Source: Rhizobium rhizogenes NBRC 13257 (GTDB lineage Bacteria; Pseudomonadota; Alphaproteobacteria; Rhizobiales; Rhizobiaceae). From it: 64,000 nucleotides of DNA. Positions 54,112 through 63,693 of this stretch are shown here, piece after piece (the stretch's first letter is position 1; each line of letters opens with the position of its first letter). The position numbers and the translations under genes are program-made. The notes under the pieces are model-generated. The model saw only the letters and a list, made by a program, of their open reading frames with translations, was not told the DNA's origin and did not search any database. Where the stretch lies: the NCBI RefSeq assembly GCF_000696095.1, contig NZ_BAYX01000002.1, positions 248,001 to 312,000 on the forward strand, read 5' to 3'.

Positions 54112-54701
54112 ATAAGTTTGAAAAGGCCAAGGTCGAGATCGTCAGCGAGAAGACGCTCTCGGATCAATGGACACGGCTCAGCAACTACGACATCGACTAT
54201 ACGGATTCCAGCGGCGAGACGCACCGGCTGAAGCGCGAGATCTATCACCGCACGCCGGCCGCCTGCATCTTGCTCTACGATCCCAAGCGCGAGACGGTCA
54301 TCCTCGTGCGGCAGTTCCGCCTGCCGGCCTATCTCACCGGCTTTCCCGCCTGGATGATCGAAGTGCCGGCCGGCTTGCTCGATGGCGATCATCCGGAAGA
54401 GGCGATCCGCCGCGAGGCGATGGAGGAAACCGGTTTCCGGGTCCGCGATATCAGGTTTCTTTTCAAGACATTCACCTCGCCCGGCGCGGTCACCGAAATC
54501 ATCCATTTCTTCGCCGCTGTCGTCGACACCACCGACCGTATCGCTGATGGCGGCGGGCTTGCCGACGAACATGAGGACATCGAGGTGCTCGAAGTCCGGC
54601 TGGCCGACGCGGTGGCGATGATCGAAGCGGGCGAGATCTATGACGCCAAGACGGTCATGTTGCTGCAATGGGCGGCACTGAACAAGGCGAGCTTGGGATA
54701 G
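54108..54701 (+). CDS. NUDIX hydrolase, NudK-like
   Basis: A 197-residue NUDIX protein with the fold of GDP-mannose/ADP-sugar pyrophosphatases. Key residues lie in EVPAGLLDGDHPEEAIRREA followed by MEETGF, a NudK-type Nudix box with an insertion. TFTSPGAVTEIIHFFAAVVD is the following substrate-binding segment. Its ATG overlaps the oxidoreductase stop (ATGA), so the two are translated together. Why a NUDIX enzyme is tied to a molybdenum enzyme is not clear. The frame extends upstream to 53985 but belongs to the oxidoreductase. Confidence 0.9.
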   Translation: MNKFEKAKVEIVSEKTLSDQWTRLSNYDIDYTDSSGETHRLKREIYHRTPAACILLYDPKRETVILVRQFRLPAYLTGFPAWMIEVPAGLLDGDHPEEAIRREAMEETGFRVRDIRFLFKTFTSPGAVTEIIHFFAAVVDTTDRIADGGGLADEHEDIEVLEVRLADAVAMIEAGEIYDAKTVMLLQWAALNKASLG

Positions 54702-54851
54702 GCCGTTTGGAAGCGTGCGAGCACTGTCAAAATCAGTGCTACGATCTTCATCACGGCGTCACGAATCGCGCCTATCGGGAGGCATTCGCCGGATAGGTCC
54801 GGACCATTGTCATATGTTTGAAACAATTGACGCTATTCCAGGAGAAAGCCG

Positions 54852-56021
54852 ATGTGGCTCAGCAATTTCAAGCTCGTTCTTCCCAATGAGGTGGTCGATC
54901 AGGGTTCCATTCGCATCGAGGACGGCGTGATTGCCGAGATCCGCACCGAACAAGTTTCGAATGCGACCTTCGATGGCGGTGGACGGTTGCTGATGCCGGG
55001 CTTTGTCGATCTGCATGGCGACATGATCGAGCGCGAGATCGCACCGCGGCCGAATGCCACCATGCCGATCGATTTCGGCATCCACGAACTTGACAAGAAG
55101 CTTGCTGCTGCCGGCGTCACCACCGCTTACGCCGCCGTCTCCTTCGCCACGGAAAGCGTCTACGGCCACGTCCGTTCGCTAGAGACCACTTCGGCTGTTA
55201 TCAAGGGCATCAGCAGCCTGCGTGACCACCTGCTCATCGACCATCGCGTCCACGCCCGCTACGAGATCACCAATATCGGCGCCGCGCCGACGCTGGAGCG
55301 GCTGCTGGAGGATGGCGTCGTCGATATGGTGTCGCTGACCGACCACACGCCGGGGCAGGGGCAGTACAACAATATCGAGGCCTATGTCCTCAGCATGTCC
55401 GAGCGCCGCTCCATGTCGCGGGAGGCGGCAGAGGACGTGGTCGCTCGCCGCATCGCCATGCGGCAGGATCCGGATATCGAACGCAAGCTACGCGACATTG
55501 TCCGCCTGTCCCTGAAGCACAAGCTGTCGCTCGCATCGCATGACGACGACAGCGCCGAGAAGGTGGCCGAGATGCATGATCTCGGCGTCACGATCAGCGA
55601 ATTCCCTGTGACGCTGCCGGCTGCCGAAGAAGCGCGCCGTCGTGGCCTCTGGACGCTGATGGGTGCGCCGAATGCGCTGCGCGGTCAGTCCATGTCGGGC
55701 AATCTGAGCGCCCTTGATGCAGCGAAAGCGGGCCTGCTTGGCATCATCGCCGCCGATTATCATCCTGCCGCCTTCGTGCCGGCGATCTTCAAGATTGCCG
55801 AAGTTGCCAGCGGCGGCCTGCCAGCGGCGGTCGCCATGGCAACAGCAAATGCCGCGCGCTCTGCCGGCCTGACGGATCGCGGCGAGATCGCCATCGGCCA
55901 GAAAGCCGATCTGGTGGCTGTCGAGCATGGTGCGGTTCATCGCATCCGCGCGACCTTCCGCAACGGCCGCGTCGTCTATAGCGACGGCACGCTGCATCCG
56001 CTGATGGCCATGGCTGCCTGA
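54852..56021 (+). CDS. phnM: PhnM-type phosphonate metabolism hydrolase
   Basis: A 389-residue amidohydrolase of the PhnM family. In the C-P lyase pathway PhnM removes pyrophosphate from ribose 1-methylphosphonate 5-triphosphate. Metal-binding motifs include MPGFVDLHGDMIEREIAPRP and later ASHDDDSAEKVAEM, with IIAADYHPAAFVPAIFKIAE near the end. None of phnG-L lies in the window, so it is isolated. It stands alone between NUDIX and the convergent purN. The ATG at 54852 has GGAGAAAGCCG upstream. Confidence 0.92.
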   Translation: MWLSNFKLVLPNEVVDQGSIRIEDGVIAEIRTEQVSNATFDGGGRLLMPGFVDLHGDMIEREIAPRPNATMPIDFGIHELDKKLAAAGVTTAYAAVSFATESVYGHVRSLETTSAVIKGISSLRDHLLIDHRVHARYEITNIGAAPTLERLLEDGVVDMVSLTDHTPGQGQYNNIEAYVLSMSERRSMSREAAEDVVARRIAMRQDPDIERKLRDIVRLSLKHKLSLASHDDDSAEKVAEMHDLGVTISEFPVTLPAAEEARRRGLWTLMGAPNALRGQSMSGNLSALDAAKAGLLGIIAADYHPAAFVPAIFKIAEVASGGLPAAVAMATANAARSAGLTDRGEIAIGQKADLVAVEHGAVHRIRATFRNGRVVYSDGTLHPLMAMAA

Positions 56022-56033
56022 GGGGACGTTCGA

Positions 56034-56711
56034 CTAGATCCGGCTGACGTCGCCAAGCAGGGACAGAATCTGCTGGCCAGCGGCAGCCGGTGCCTTTGCC
56101 GTGGTAACGGCCTTGCCGCTTTCCATCCGGACCTTGCCTTCCGCCAGCAGCCGCAGCGACTGAGGATAGAGCTGATGCTCGATCGTCAGCACGCGCGCAG
56201 CCAGCGCGTCGGCGGTATCATCGGTCAGCACCGGCACGGCCGCTTGGCCGATCACCGGACCTTCGTCCATGCCTTCGGTGACGAAATGCACGGTGCAGCC
56301 GGCGATCCGCTGGCCTGCGTCGATGGCACGCTGATGCGTGTGCAGGCCAGGGAAAAGCGGCAGCAGCGACGGATGAATGTTGATAATCCGGCCTTCGTAG
56401 CTCTGGATGAAGCGGCCGGTGAGCAGGCGCATATAGCCGGCAAGGCAGATGATGTCGGGCGAAAGCGCCGAGAGCTGCGCGAGGATGGCCTCCTCATGCG
56501 CGTCCTTGCTGGCGAAATCCTTGCGCACGAAGGCGTAGGTGGCAATGCCCTCGGCGGCGGCCTTCGCCAGCCCGCCCGCATCCGCCTTGTCGGAAATGAC
56601 GGCGACGATTTCGGCCGGATAGTCTGAAGCCGCAGCCGCCTTGACCAGCGCCATCATGTTGGAGCCGCTGCCCGAAATGAAGACGACGACGCGTTTGCGG
56701 GCCGAACTCAT
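56034..56711 (-). CDS. purN: Phosphoribosylglycinamide formyltransferase PurN
   Basis: PurN transfers a formyl group from 10-formyl-THF to GAR in purine synthesis. The 225-residue product has [20 protein letters not shown] at the N-terminus, the [20 protein letters not shown] motif with catalytic Asn and His, and [20 protein letters not shown] with the Asp. The ATG at 56711 overlaps the purM stop by 4 nt. The open frame extends to 56921 inside purM and is not used. purM-purN is a standard operon. Confidence 0.97.
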   Translation of the reverse strand: MSSARKRVVVFISGSGSNMMALVKAAAASDYPAEIVAVISDKADAGGLAKAAAEGIATYAFVRKDFASKDAHEEAILAQLSALSPDIICLAGYMRLLTGRFIQSYEGRIINIHPSLLPLFPGLHTHQRAIDAGQRIAGCTVHFVTEGMDEGPVIGQAAVPVLTDDTADALAARVLTIEHQLYPQSLRLLAEGKVRMESGKAVTTAKAPAAAGQQILSLLGDVSRI

Positions 56712-57781
56712 AGATCTAGCGTACCCTTGTAGACGGTGCCGGCAGCGCCTTCGTCGCGGGCGATCATGCGGCCGAGCGTGACGATGGATTCGCCTTCGGC
56801 CTCGAGCGCCGCCTTGACGGTATCGACATTCTCGGCGGCGACGACGGCGATCATGCCGATGCCGCAATTGAAGGTGCGCAGCATTTCCTTGGCCTCGACA
56901 CCGCCGGTCTTGGCGAGCCACGAGAATACCGGCGGCACCTTGACGGCGGTGAGATCAATCTCCGCGGCGAGGTGCTTCGGCAATACGCGCGGAATGTTTT
57001 CCGGAAAGCCGCCGCCGGTGATGTGGGCGAGCGCCTTGATGGCATGGGTCTCACGGATCGCCTTCAGAAGCGGCTTCACATAGATGCGCGTCGGCGTCAG
57101 CAGGGCTTCACCGAGCGCCTTGCCTTCTGCGAAGGGAGCAGGCGCATCCCAGGCGAGGCCGGAGAGATCGACGATCTTGCGCACCAGCGAGAAGCCGTTG
57201 GAATGAACGCCGGAGGAGGCGAGGCCGAGAATGACGTCACCCTCTGCGATATCGCCGGAGGGAAGAAGCTGGCCGCGTTCGGCCGCACCCACGGCAAAAC
57301 CGGCAAGGTCATAGTCGCCGTCGGAATACATGCCCGGCATTTCCGCCGTCTCGCCGCCGATCAATGCGCAGCCCGCCTCGCGGCAGCCGGCAGCAATGCC
57401 GCCGACGATCGCCGCACCCTGATCGGGGTCGAGCTTGCCGGTGGCGAAATAATCGAGGAAGAACAGTGGCTCTGCGCCCTGGACGACGAGGTCGTTGACG
57501 CACATGGCGACGAGGTCGATGCCGACGGTGTCGTGATAGTCGGCGTCGATGGCGATCTTCAGCTTGGTGCCGACGCCGTCATTGGCGGCAACCAGCACCG
57601 GATCGGTGAAGCCTGCGGCCTTCAGGTCGAAGAGGCCGCCGAAGCCGCCGATTTCGCCATCGGCGCCAGGACGGCGCGTCGAACGCACGGCGGGTTTGAT
57701 CTTTTCGACCAGCAGGTTGCCGGCATCGATATCGACGCCCGCGTCGCTATAGGTCAGACCGTTTTTTCCAGACTGGCTCAT
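56708..57781 (-). CDS. purM: Phosphoribosylformylglycinamidine cyclo-ligase PurM
   Basis: PurM closes the imidazole ring of AIR in purine synthesis. The 357-residue product has [20 protein letters not shown] near residue 60, the [20 protein letters not shown] block, and [20 protein letters not shown]. It starts [20 protein letters not shown]. It is translationally coupled with purN and divergent from the PerM-type permease with about 220 bp between them. Confidence 0.97.
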   Translation of the reverse strand: MSQSGKNGLTYSDAGVDIDAGNLLVEKIKPAVRSTRRPGADGEIGGFGGLFDLKAAGFTDPVLVAANDGVGTKLKIAIDADYHDTVGIDLVAMCVNDLVVQGAEPLFFLDYFATGKLDPDQGAAIVGGIAAGCREAGCALIGGETAEMPGMYSDGDYDLAGFAVGAAERGQLLPSGDIAEGDVILGLASSGVHSNGFSLVRKIVDLSGLAWDAPAPFAEGKALGEALLTPTRIYVKPLLKAIRETHAIKALAHITGGGFPENIPRVLPKHLAAEIDLTAVKVPPVFSWLAKTGGVEAKEMLRTFNCGIGMIAVVAAENVDTVKAALEAEGESIVTLGRMIARDEGAAGTVYKGTLDL

Positions 57782-58004
57782 GCTTACGCCTCCGATGGCC
57801 GCCCTTCAATCGCGACAGGGCCTTGATCGGGTCGCCATTGCATGACGTGGGCCTTTATGCAAGGCGCTAACATAGGTAAACCCTCGATTTTCCCCGCTTC
57901 ACAGTGCCTGAAGGCCGATTTCCGGCCGCAGGCTTGACCATAATTGCGGCGTCATCCTATGTCCTAAGCGAGCGACAGCAGGGCGGCGAGCAGTGGGGAC
58001 GACG

Positions 58005-59135
58005 ATGAAGCAACAAGTCAGCGGGACGAGCCTCAAGCGTCAGGTCACCTTCTGGGTGGTCGTGCTCGCCATCTTTATCGTCTTTCTCTACCTCTTCAGC
58101 TCGATCCTCTTGCCCTTCATCGCCGGCATGGCAGTTGCTTATTTCCTCGATCCGGTTGCCGACCGGCTGGAAAGGATCGGCCTCAGTCGGCTGATGGCGA
58201 CGGTGGTGATCCTCGTTGCCTTCGTGCTGTTCTTCGCGCTGGCGCTGACGATCGTCATTCCGATCATCATCAATCAGTTCAATGATTTCGTCCAGCACAT
58301 ACCGGGCTATGTGCAGCAGCTGCAGCAGCTCATCGCCAAGACGCAGACGATGGTGCTGCCGGACTGGGTCCGCAACCAGCTCGGCGTCATCAAGGACAAT
58401 TTCTCCAATATCATGTCGGAAGGGCTGAGCTTCGTCGGCGGTTTGTTCGCGCAGATCTGGAGTTCCGGCAAGGCGCTGGTCAACATCATCTCGCTGATGG
58501 TCGTCACTCCCGTGGTCGCTTTCTATATGCTGCTCGACTGGGATCGCATGATTGCCAAGGTCGATGCCTGGGTGCCGCGCGACCAGGTCGCCACCGTCCG
58601 CCAGATTGCCACCGAGATCGATCAGTCGATCGCCGGCTTCATCCGTGGCCAAGGCTCGCTCTGCATCATCCTCGGCGTCTATTATGGCGTCGGCCTGTCG
58701 CTGGTCGGCCTGAATTTCGGTCTGTTGATCGGGTTCTTCGCCGGCATGATCAGCTTCATCCCCTATGTCGGCTCACTGGTTGGCCTGTTCATCGCGGTCA
58801 GTGTCGCGCTGGTGCAGTTCTGGCCGGATTATATCTGGGTCGGCCTCACGCTCGCCGTCTTCTTCACCGGCCAGTTCCTGGAAGGCAATGTGCTTCAGCC
58901 GAAGCTGGTCGGCGAAAGCGTCGGCCTGCATCCGGTCTGGCTGATGTTCGCGCTTTTCGCCTTCGGCGCGCTCTTCGGTTTCGTCGGCCTGCTGGTCGCC
59001 GTTCCGGCCGCGGCCGCCTGTGGTGTGCTTGTTCGCTTCGCCCTTTCGCGGTACCTTCAGAGCGACCTTTATTATGGACACTCGGAAGCCGACAAGGCGC
59101 GCAGAGCCAAGGCCGGCAATCCTGAGAAAAACTAG
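58005..59135 (+). CDS. AI-2E family (PerM-like) membrane transporter
   Basis: A 376-residue inner-membrane protein of the AI-2 exporter/PerM (UPF0118) family with about seven or eight membrane segments. It has FIAGMAVAYFLDPVADRLER and the conserved VTPVVAFYMLLDWDRMIAKV in the middle, then a large permease half. Family members export autoinducer-2 or act as Na+/H+ antiporters; which applies here is unknown. I chose ATG 58005 with GGGGAC ahead; a GTG at 57993 would add four residues. hdaA starts 3 bp after it, so they are cotranscribed, as in other rhizobia. Confidence 0.87.
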   Translation: MKQQVSGTSLKRQVTFWVVVLAIFIVFLYLFSSILLPFIAGMAVAYFLDPVADRLERIGLSRLMATVVILVAFVLFFALALTIVIPIIINQFNDFVQHIPGYVQQLQQLIAKTQTMVLPDWVRNQLGVIKDNFSNIMSEGLSFVGGLFAQIWSSGKALVNIISLMVVTPVVAFYMLLDWDRMIAKVDAWVPRDQVATVRQIATEIDQSIAGFIRGQGSLCIILGVYYGVGLSLVGLNFGLLIGFFAGMISFIPYVGSLVGLFIAVSVALVQFWPDYIWVGLTLAVFFTGQFLEGNVLQPKLVGESVGLHPVWLMFALFAFGALFGFVGLLVAVPAAAACGVLVRFALSRYLQSDLYYGHSEADKARRAKAGNPEKN

Positions 59136-59137
59136 AC

Positions 59138-59851
59138 ATGACCGATGTGAAGAACGCTGATTTGAGGCGCAAGCCCGCCGAACAGCTACCCTTGGCCTTT
59201 ACCCATGATGCCGCAAGCGGCCGCGACGACCTGCTGGTTGCCGATCCCTTGAGCGCGGCAGTGAGGATCGTCGATTCCTGGCCGCAATGGCCGTCGCCGG
59301 TGGTCATTCTCGCTGGACCCGTCGGTTCAGGAAAATCGCATCTCGCCAGCATCTGGTGCGAGAGAAGCGGCGCTGTCCCGATCCATCCGAAAGCGGGCTC
59401 GGACGCAGCCGTCATCGCGGCGAATGGGCCGGTCGTCTTCGAGGATGTCGATCGCCTGGGCTTCGACGACACCGAGCTCTTCCACGTCATCAACAGCGTC
59501 CGGGAAAACGGCACGGGTCTACTGATGACGAGCAGGCTTTGGCCGATGTCCTGGCCGGTCACGCTGCCCGACCTGCGCTCGCGGCTGAAGGCGGCGACCG
59601 TCGTCGAAATCGGCGAGCCGGATGAAGAATTATTGTCGCAGGTGATCGTAAAGCTCTTTGCCGATCGGCAGCTTTATATCGATGACAAACTTGTCCTTTA
59701 TATCGTCAATCGGATGGAGCGGTCCCTGAATGCCGCGCAGTTGATCGTCGACCGGCTGGACCGGCTGGCGCTTGGCCGCGGCACGAGAATTACACGCATA
59801 CTGGCCGCTGAAGTCTTGAATGAATTGGGCAATTCCGGCCCGGCAGATTGA
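59138..59851 (+). CDS. hdaA: DnaA-inactivating regulator HdaA
   Basis: HdaA stimulates ATP hydrolysis by DnaA when bound to the sliding clamp, limiting replication initiation. The 237-residue product has an N-terminal clamp-binding motif QLPLAF (~18-23), a AAA+ domain with the P-loop GPVGSGKSHLA (~60), Walker B VVFEDVDRL (~98), and the sensor region LPDLRSRLKAATVVEI. It is DnaA-like without the DNA-binding domain, as in Caulobacter and rhizobial HdaA. It is immediately after the PerM-like gene and 76 bp before ppk. Confidence 0.93.
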   Translation: MTDVKNADLRRKPAEQLPLAFTHDAASGRDDLLVADPLSAAVRIVDSWPQWPSPVVILAGPVGSGKSHLASIWCERSGAVPIHPKAGSDAAVIAANGPVVFEDVDRLGFDDTELFHVINSVRENGTGLLMTSRLWPMSWPVTLPDLRSRLKAATVVEIGEPDEELLSQVIVKLFADRQLYIDDKLVLYIVNRMERSLNAAQLIVDRLDRLALGRGTRITRILAAEVLNELGNSGPAD

Positions 59852-59926
59852 GCGGCAGGTGAACTGTCACAGTTCCGTCGTCAAACTGCTATACGTGGCA
59901 AGGTCTCAGATGAGGGTAGGTGGAAC

Positions 59927-62128
59927 ATGGACTCGGCAGTAACGGAACAGCAGGACGCCAACCAGCAGGCCACGGAGGCCGTGCCGCCGATCAACGAGCT
60001 GCTGAGCAGCCCCGAACGCTTCATCAATCGTGAATTTTCCTGGCTGCAGTTCAATCGCCGCGTCCTCGAGGAAACGCTGAACACGGCGCATCCGCTTCTG
60101 GAGCGCATCCGCTTCCTCTCCATTTCTGCCGCCAACCTCGATGAATTCTTCATGGTGCGCGTCGCAGGCCTCGAGGGCCAGGTTCGCCAAAAGATCCTGG
60201 TGCGTACGCCGGATGGCAAGACGCCCGCCGAACAGCTCGACGATATCCTGCGCGAGATCGACAACCTGCAGATGGAGCAGCAGGCATCGCTTGCCGTGCT
60301 GCAACAATATCTCGCCAAGGAAGACATTCTGATCGTCCGCCCGCCGGCTCTGTCCGAGGCCGACCGGGTCTGGCTCGCCAATGAATTCGAACAGGCGATC
60401 TTCCCGGTCCTGACGCCGCTCTCCATCGACCCGGCGCATCCGTTCCCGTTCATTCCGAACCTCGGCTTTTCGATTGCGCTGCAGCTGAACAGCATGAACG
60501 GCCGCGAGCCGATGACGGCGCTGCTGCGCCTGCCGCCGGCGCTCGACCGTTTCGTCCGCCTGCCGGACGCCAGCAACGTCATCCGCTACATCACGCTCGA
60601 AGATGTCGTGAACATCTTCATTCAGCGGCTCTATCCCGGCTATGAGGTACAGGGTTCGGGTACGTTCCGCCTCATCCGCGACAGCGATATCGAAGTCGAG
60701 GAAGAAGCCGAAGATCTGGTGCGTTTCTTCGAGACGGCGCTGAAGCGCCGCCGCCGTGGTTCGGTGATCCGCATCGAGACCGACTCGGAGATGCCGCTCG
60801 AACTGCGCCAGTTCGTGGTGGAATCGCTGAACGTACCGGAAAACCGCATCGCCGTTCTGCCAGGCCTGCTGGCGCTCAACACCCTGTCCGAGATATGCAA
60901 GGCTCCGCGCGACGATCTGCGCTTCGAGCCCTACAATGCGCGATTTCCTGAGCGCGTCCGCGAACATGCCGGCGACTGCTTCGCCGCCATCCGCGAAAAG
61001 GACATGGTGGTCCACCATCCTTACGAATCCTTTGACGTGGTGGTCCAGTTCCTGATTCAGGCTGCGCGCGATCCTGATGTTCTGGCGATAAAGCAGACGC
61101 TATACCGCACCTCCAATGACAGCCCGATCGTGCGTGCGCTGATCGATGCCGCCGATCTCGGCAAGTCCGTGACCGCGCTGGTCGAGCTCAAGGCTCGTTT
61201 CGACGAAGAGGCGAATATCCGCTGGGCGCGAGATCTGGAACGTGCCGGTGTGCAGGTCGTCTTCGGCTTTATCGAACTCAAGACGCATTCGAAGATGTCG
61301 ATGGTCGTACGCCGCGAGGACGGCAAGCTGCGCACCTATTGCCATCTCGGTACCGGCAACTACCACCCGATCACTGCCAAGATCTATACGGACCTGTCCT
61401 ACTTCACCTGCGACCCGAAGATCGCCCACGACATGGCGAACATCTTCAACTTTATCACCGGCTATGGCGAGCCGGAGCCGAGCACGAAGATTGCCGTTTC
61501 GCCCTATACGCTGCGCCCGCGCATCCTCCAGCACATCGAGGAGGAAATCGAGCACGCCAAGAGCGGCAAGCCGGCGGCGATCTGGATGAAGATGAATTCG
61601 CTGGTTGATCCCGACATCATCGATGCGCTTTATCGCGCCAGCAATGCCGGCGTCGAGATTGATCTCGTCATACGCGGCATCTGCTGCTTGCGTCCTCAGG
61701 TGCAAGGTCTGTCCGAAAATATCCGCGTCAAGTCGATCATCGGCCGCTTCCTTGAGCACAGCCGCATCTTCTGTTTCGGCAATGGCCATGGCCTGCCGTC
61801 GGACAAGGCGCTGGTCTATATCGGCTCGGCCGACATGATGCCGAGAAACCTCGACCGACGTGTCGAAACCCTCGTGCCGCTGACCAACAAGACCGTGCAC
61901 GAGCAGGTTCTTTCGCAGATCATGCTGGGCAACATCATTGACAATCAGCAGAGCTACGAGATATTGCCGGACGGTACTTCGAGGCGCACGGAGGTGCGTG
62001 CGGGGAAAGAGCCGTTCAACGCGCAGCAGTATTTCATGACCAATCCCAGCCTGTCCGGCCGTGGTGAATCGCTGAAATCCAGTGCGCCGAAACTGATCGC
62101 CGGGCTATTGTCGGGCCGCAAGAAATAA
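59927..62128 (+). CDS. ppk: Polyphosphate kinase 1
   Basis: Ppk1 makes polyphosphate from ATP. The 733-residue product has the N-terminal domain [19 protein letters not shown], the [20 protein letters not shown] block, [17 protein letters not shown] with the autophosphorylated His (~455), and [20 protein letters not shown] near the C-terminus. The ATG at 59927 is preceded by AGGTGG. ppx follows 10 bp after its stop, so synthesis and breakdown of polyphosphate are in one operon. Confidence 0.97.
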   Translation: MDSAVTEQQDANQQATEAVPPINELLSSPERFINREFSWLQFNRRVLEETLNTAHPLLERIRFLSISAANLDEFFMVRVAGLEGQVRQKILVRTPDGKTPAEQLDDILREIDNLQMEQQASLAVLQQYLAKEDILIVRPPALSEADRVWLANEFEQAIFPVLTPLSIDPAHPFPFIPNLGFSIALQLNSMNGREPMTALLRLPPALDRFVRLPDASNVIRYITLEDVVNIFIQRLYPGYEVQGSGTFRLIRDSDIEVEEEAEDLVRFFETALKRRRRGSVIRIETDSEMPLELRQFVVESLNVPENRIAVLPGLLALNTLSEICKAPRDDLRFEPYNARFPERVREHAGDCFAAIREKDMVVHHPYESFDVVVQFLIQAARDPDVLAIKQTLYRTSNDSPIVRALIDAADLGKSVTALVELKARFDEEANIRWARDLERAGVQVVFGFIELKTHSKMSMVVRREDGKLRTYCHLGTGNYHPITAKIYTDLSYFTCDPKIAHDMANIFNFITGYGEPEPSTKIAVSPYTLRPRILQHIEEEIEHAKSGKPAAIWMKMNSLVDPDIIDALYRASNAGVEIDLVIRGICCLRPQVQGLSENIRVKSIIGRFLEHSRIFCFGNGHGLPSDKALVYIGSADMMPRNLDRRVETLVPLTNKTVHEQVLSQIMLGNIIDNQQSYEILPDGTSRRTEVRAGKEPFNAQQYFMTNPSLSGRGESLKSSAPKLIAGLLSGRKK

Positions 62129-62138
62129 CTGGACCTGC

Positions 62139-63659
62139 ATGGTTGAATCAGAAGCCCAGGGGCGCCTTCCCGGTATAGCCCCGGTCTCCGTTGTCGATAT
62201 CGGGTCGAACTCCGTTCGTCTTGTCGTCTATGAAGGCCATTCGCGGTCGCCGACCATTCTTTTCAACGAGAAGGTGCTGTGTGGCCTCGGCAAGGGCATA
62301 GCCTTGACCGGAAAGATGGATGAGGAGAGCGTAGCACGCGCTCTCGCCGCCCTGCACCGGTTCAAGGCGCTGTCCGACCAGGCGCGCGCATCGACCATCT
62401 ATGTCCTGGCGACGGCCGCTGCTCGCGAGGCGAGCAACGGTCCGGAATTCATCCACAAGGCCGAGACGATCCTGCAGCGGAAAGTACGCGTGCTGTCGGG
62501 CGAGGAAGAGGCGCGTTTTTCGGCGCTCGGCATCGTCAGCGGCTTTTTCCATCCGAACGGTATCGCCGGCGATCTCGGCGGCGGTTCGCTGGAGTTGATC
62601 GACATCAAGGACCGGGAGATCGGCAAGGGCATTACCTTGCCGCTCGGCGGCCTGAGATTGTCGGAATATGCCAATGGCTCGATCGAGAAAGCCCGCAGCT
62701 TTGCCCGCAAGCATGTGAAGACCGCAAAGCTGCTCGGCCAGGGCGAGGGGCGTACTTTCTACGCGGTCGGCGGCACCTGGCGAAATATCGCTAAGCTGCA
62801 CATGGAAATCCGCAAATATCCGCTGCACATGATGCAGGGCTATGAAGTGCCTCTCGACGAGATGATGCGCTTCCTCGATCAGATCGGCGAAGCCAAGGAA
62901 ACTAGGGATCCGGCATTCCTATCGATTTCCAAGCACCGTCGCTCGCTGCTGCCCTTCGGTGCGGTGGCGATGCGGGAAGTGCTGGCGGCCATGAAGCCAT
63001 CCGTCGTGACATTCTCGGCCCAGGGCGTGCGCGAAGGCTATCTTTATTCGTTGCTGACCGAAGCCGAGCGCAACAGCGATCCGCTGCTGACGGCCGCCGG
63101 CGAACTTGCCATTCTGCGTGCCCGCTCGCCGGAGCATGCCCGCGAGCTTGCCGAATGGACCGGCCGGATGATGCCCTTCTTCGGCATCACCGAGACGGAG
63201 GAGGAGAGCCGCTATCGCCAGGCCGCGTGCCTGCTTGCCGATATCAGCTGGCGTGCCCATCCCGATTATCGCGGCCTGCAGGCGCTGAACATCATCGCTC
63301 ACACGTCCTTCGTCGGCATCACCCATGCCGGCCGCGCCTTCATCGCGCTTGCCAATTACTATCGTTTCGAAGGCCTGCACGACGACGGCGCGACCGAGCC
63401 CCTGGCAACCATCGCCACGCCTCAGCTCATCGAGCGTGCCAAGCTGCTCGGCGGCCTTTTGCGCGTCGTCTATCTGTTTTCGGCCTCGATGCCGGGCATC
63501 GTGCGCAATCTGTCGATCCGTCGCTCGTCGAGCCCGGATCTGGACCTCGAATTCGTCGTCCCGGCCGAATATCACGATTTCGCCGGCGAGCGACTGGATG
63601 GGCGCTTGCAGCAGCTCGCAAAGCTGACGAACCGGCGGTTGGCGTTCCGGTTCGAATAG
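62139..63659 (+). CDS. ppx: Exopolyphosphatase (Ppx/GppA family)
   Basis: Ppx removes phosphate from polyphosphate ends. The 506-residue product has the ASKHA-type phosphate loop VVDIGSNSVRLVVYEG, the catalytic Glu and following block GEEEARFSALGIVSG, and the second glycine loop AGDLGGGSLELIDI. The C-terminal domain is helical and HD-like with DISWRAHPDYRGL and NIIAHTSFVGITHAGR. It is the normal partner of ppk, 10 bp upstream. Start MVESEAQGRLPG follows directly after the ppk stop. Confidence 0.95.
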   Translation: MVESEAQGRLPGIAPVSVVDIGSNSVRLVVYEGHSRSPTILFNEKVLCGLGKGIALTGKMDEESVARALAALHRFKALSDQARASTIYVLATAAAREASNGPEFIHKAETILQRKVRVLSGEEEARFSALGIVSGFFHPNGIAGDLGGGSLELIDIKDREIGKGITLPLGGLRLSEYANGSIEKARSFARKHVKTAKLLGQGEGRTFYAVGGTWRNIAKLHMEIRKYPLHMMQGYEVPLDEMMRFLDQIGEAKETRDPAFLSISKHRRSLLPFGAVAMREVLAAMKPSVVTFSAQGVREGYLYSLLTEAERNSDPLLTAAGELAILRARSPEHARELAEWTGRMMPFFGITETEEESRYRQAACLLADISWRAHPDYRGLQALNIIAHTSFVGITHAGRAFIALANYYRFEGLHDDGATEPLATIATPQLIERAKLLGGLLRVVYLFSASMPGIVRNLSIRRSSSPDLDLEFVVPAEYHDFAGERLDGRLQQLAKLTNRRLAFRFE

Positions 63660-63662
63660 AAA

Positions 63663-63691
63663 GCCTTCTCCCCGGGGGGAGAAGGCAGGTT
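63663..63691. terminator. Hairpin between ppx and the convergent phytase-like gene
   Basis: GCCTTCTCC-ccgggg-GGAGAAGGC forms a perfect 9-bp stem, followed on plus by AGGTTTCTT. It lies between the stop codons of two convergent genes. Confidence 0.8.
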
Positions 63692-63693
63692 TC

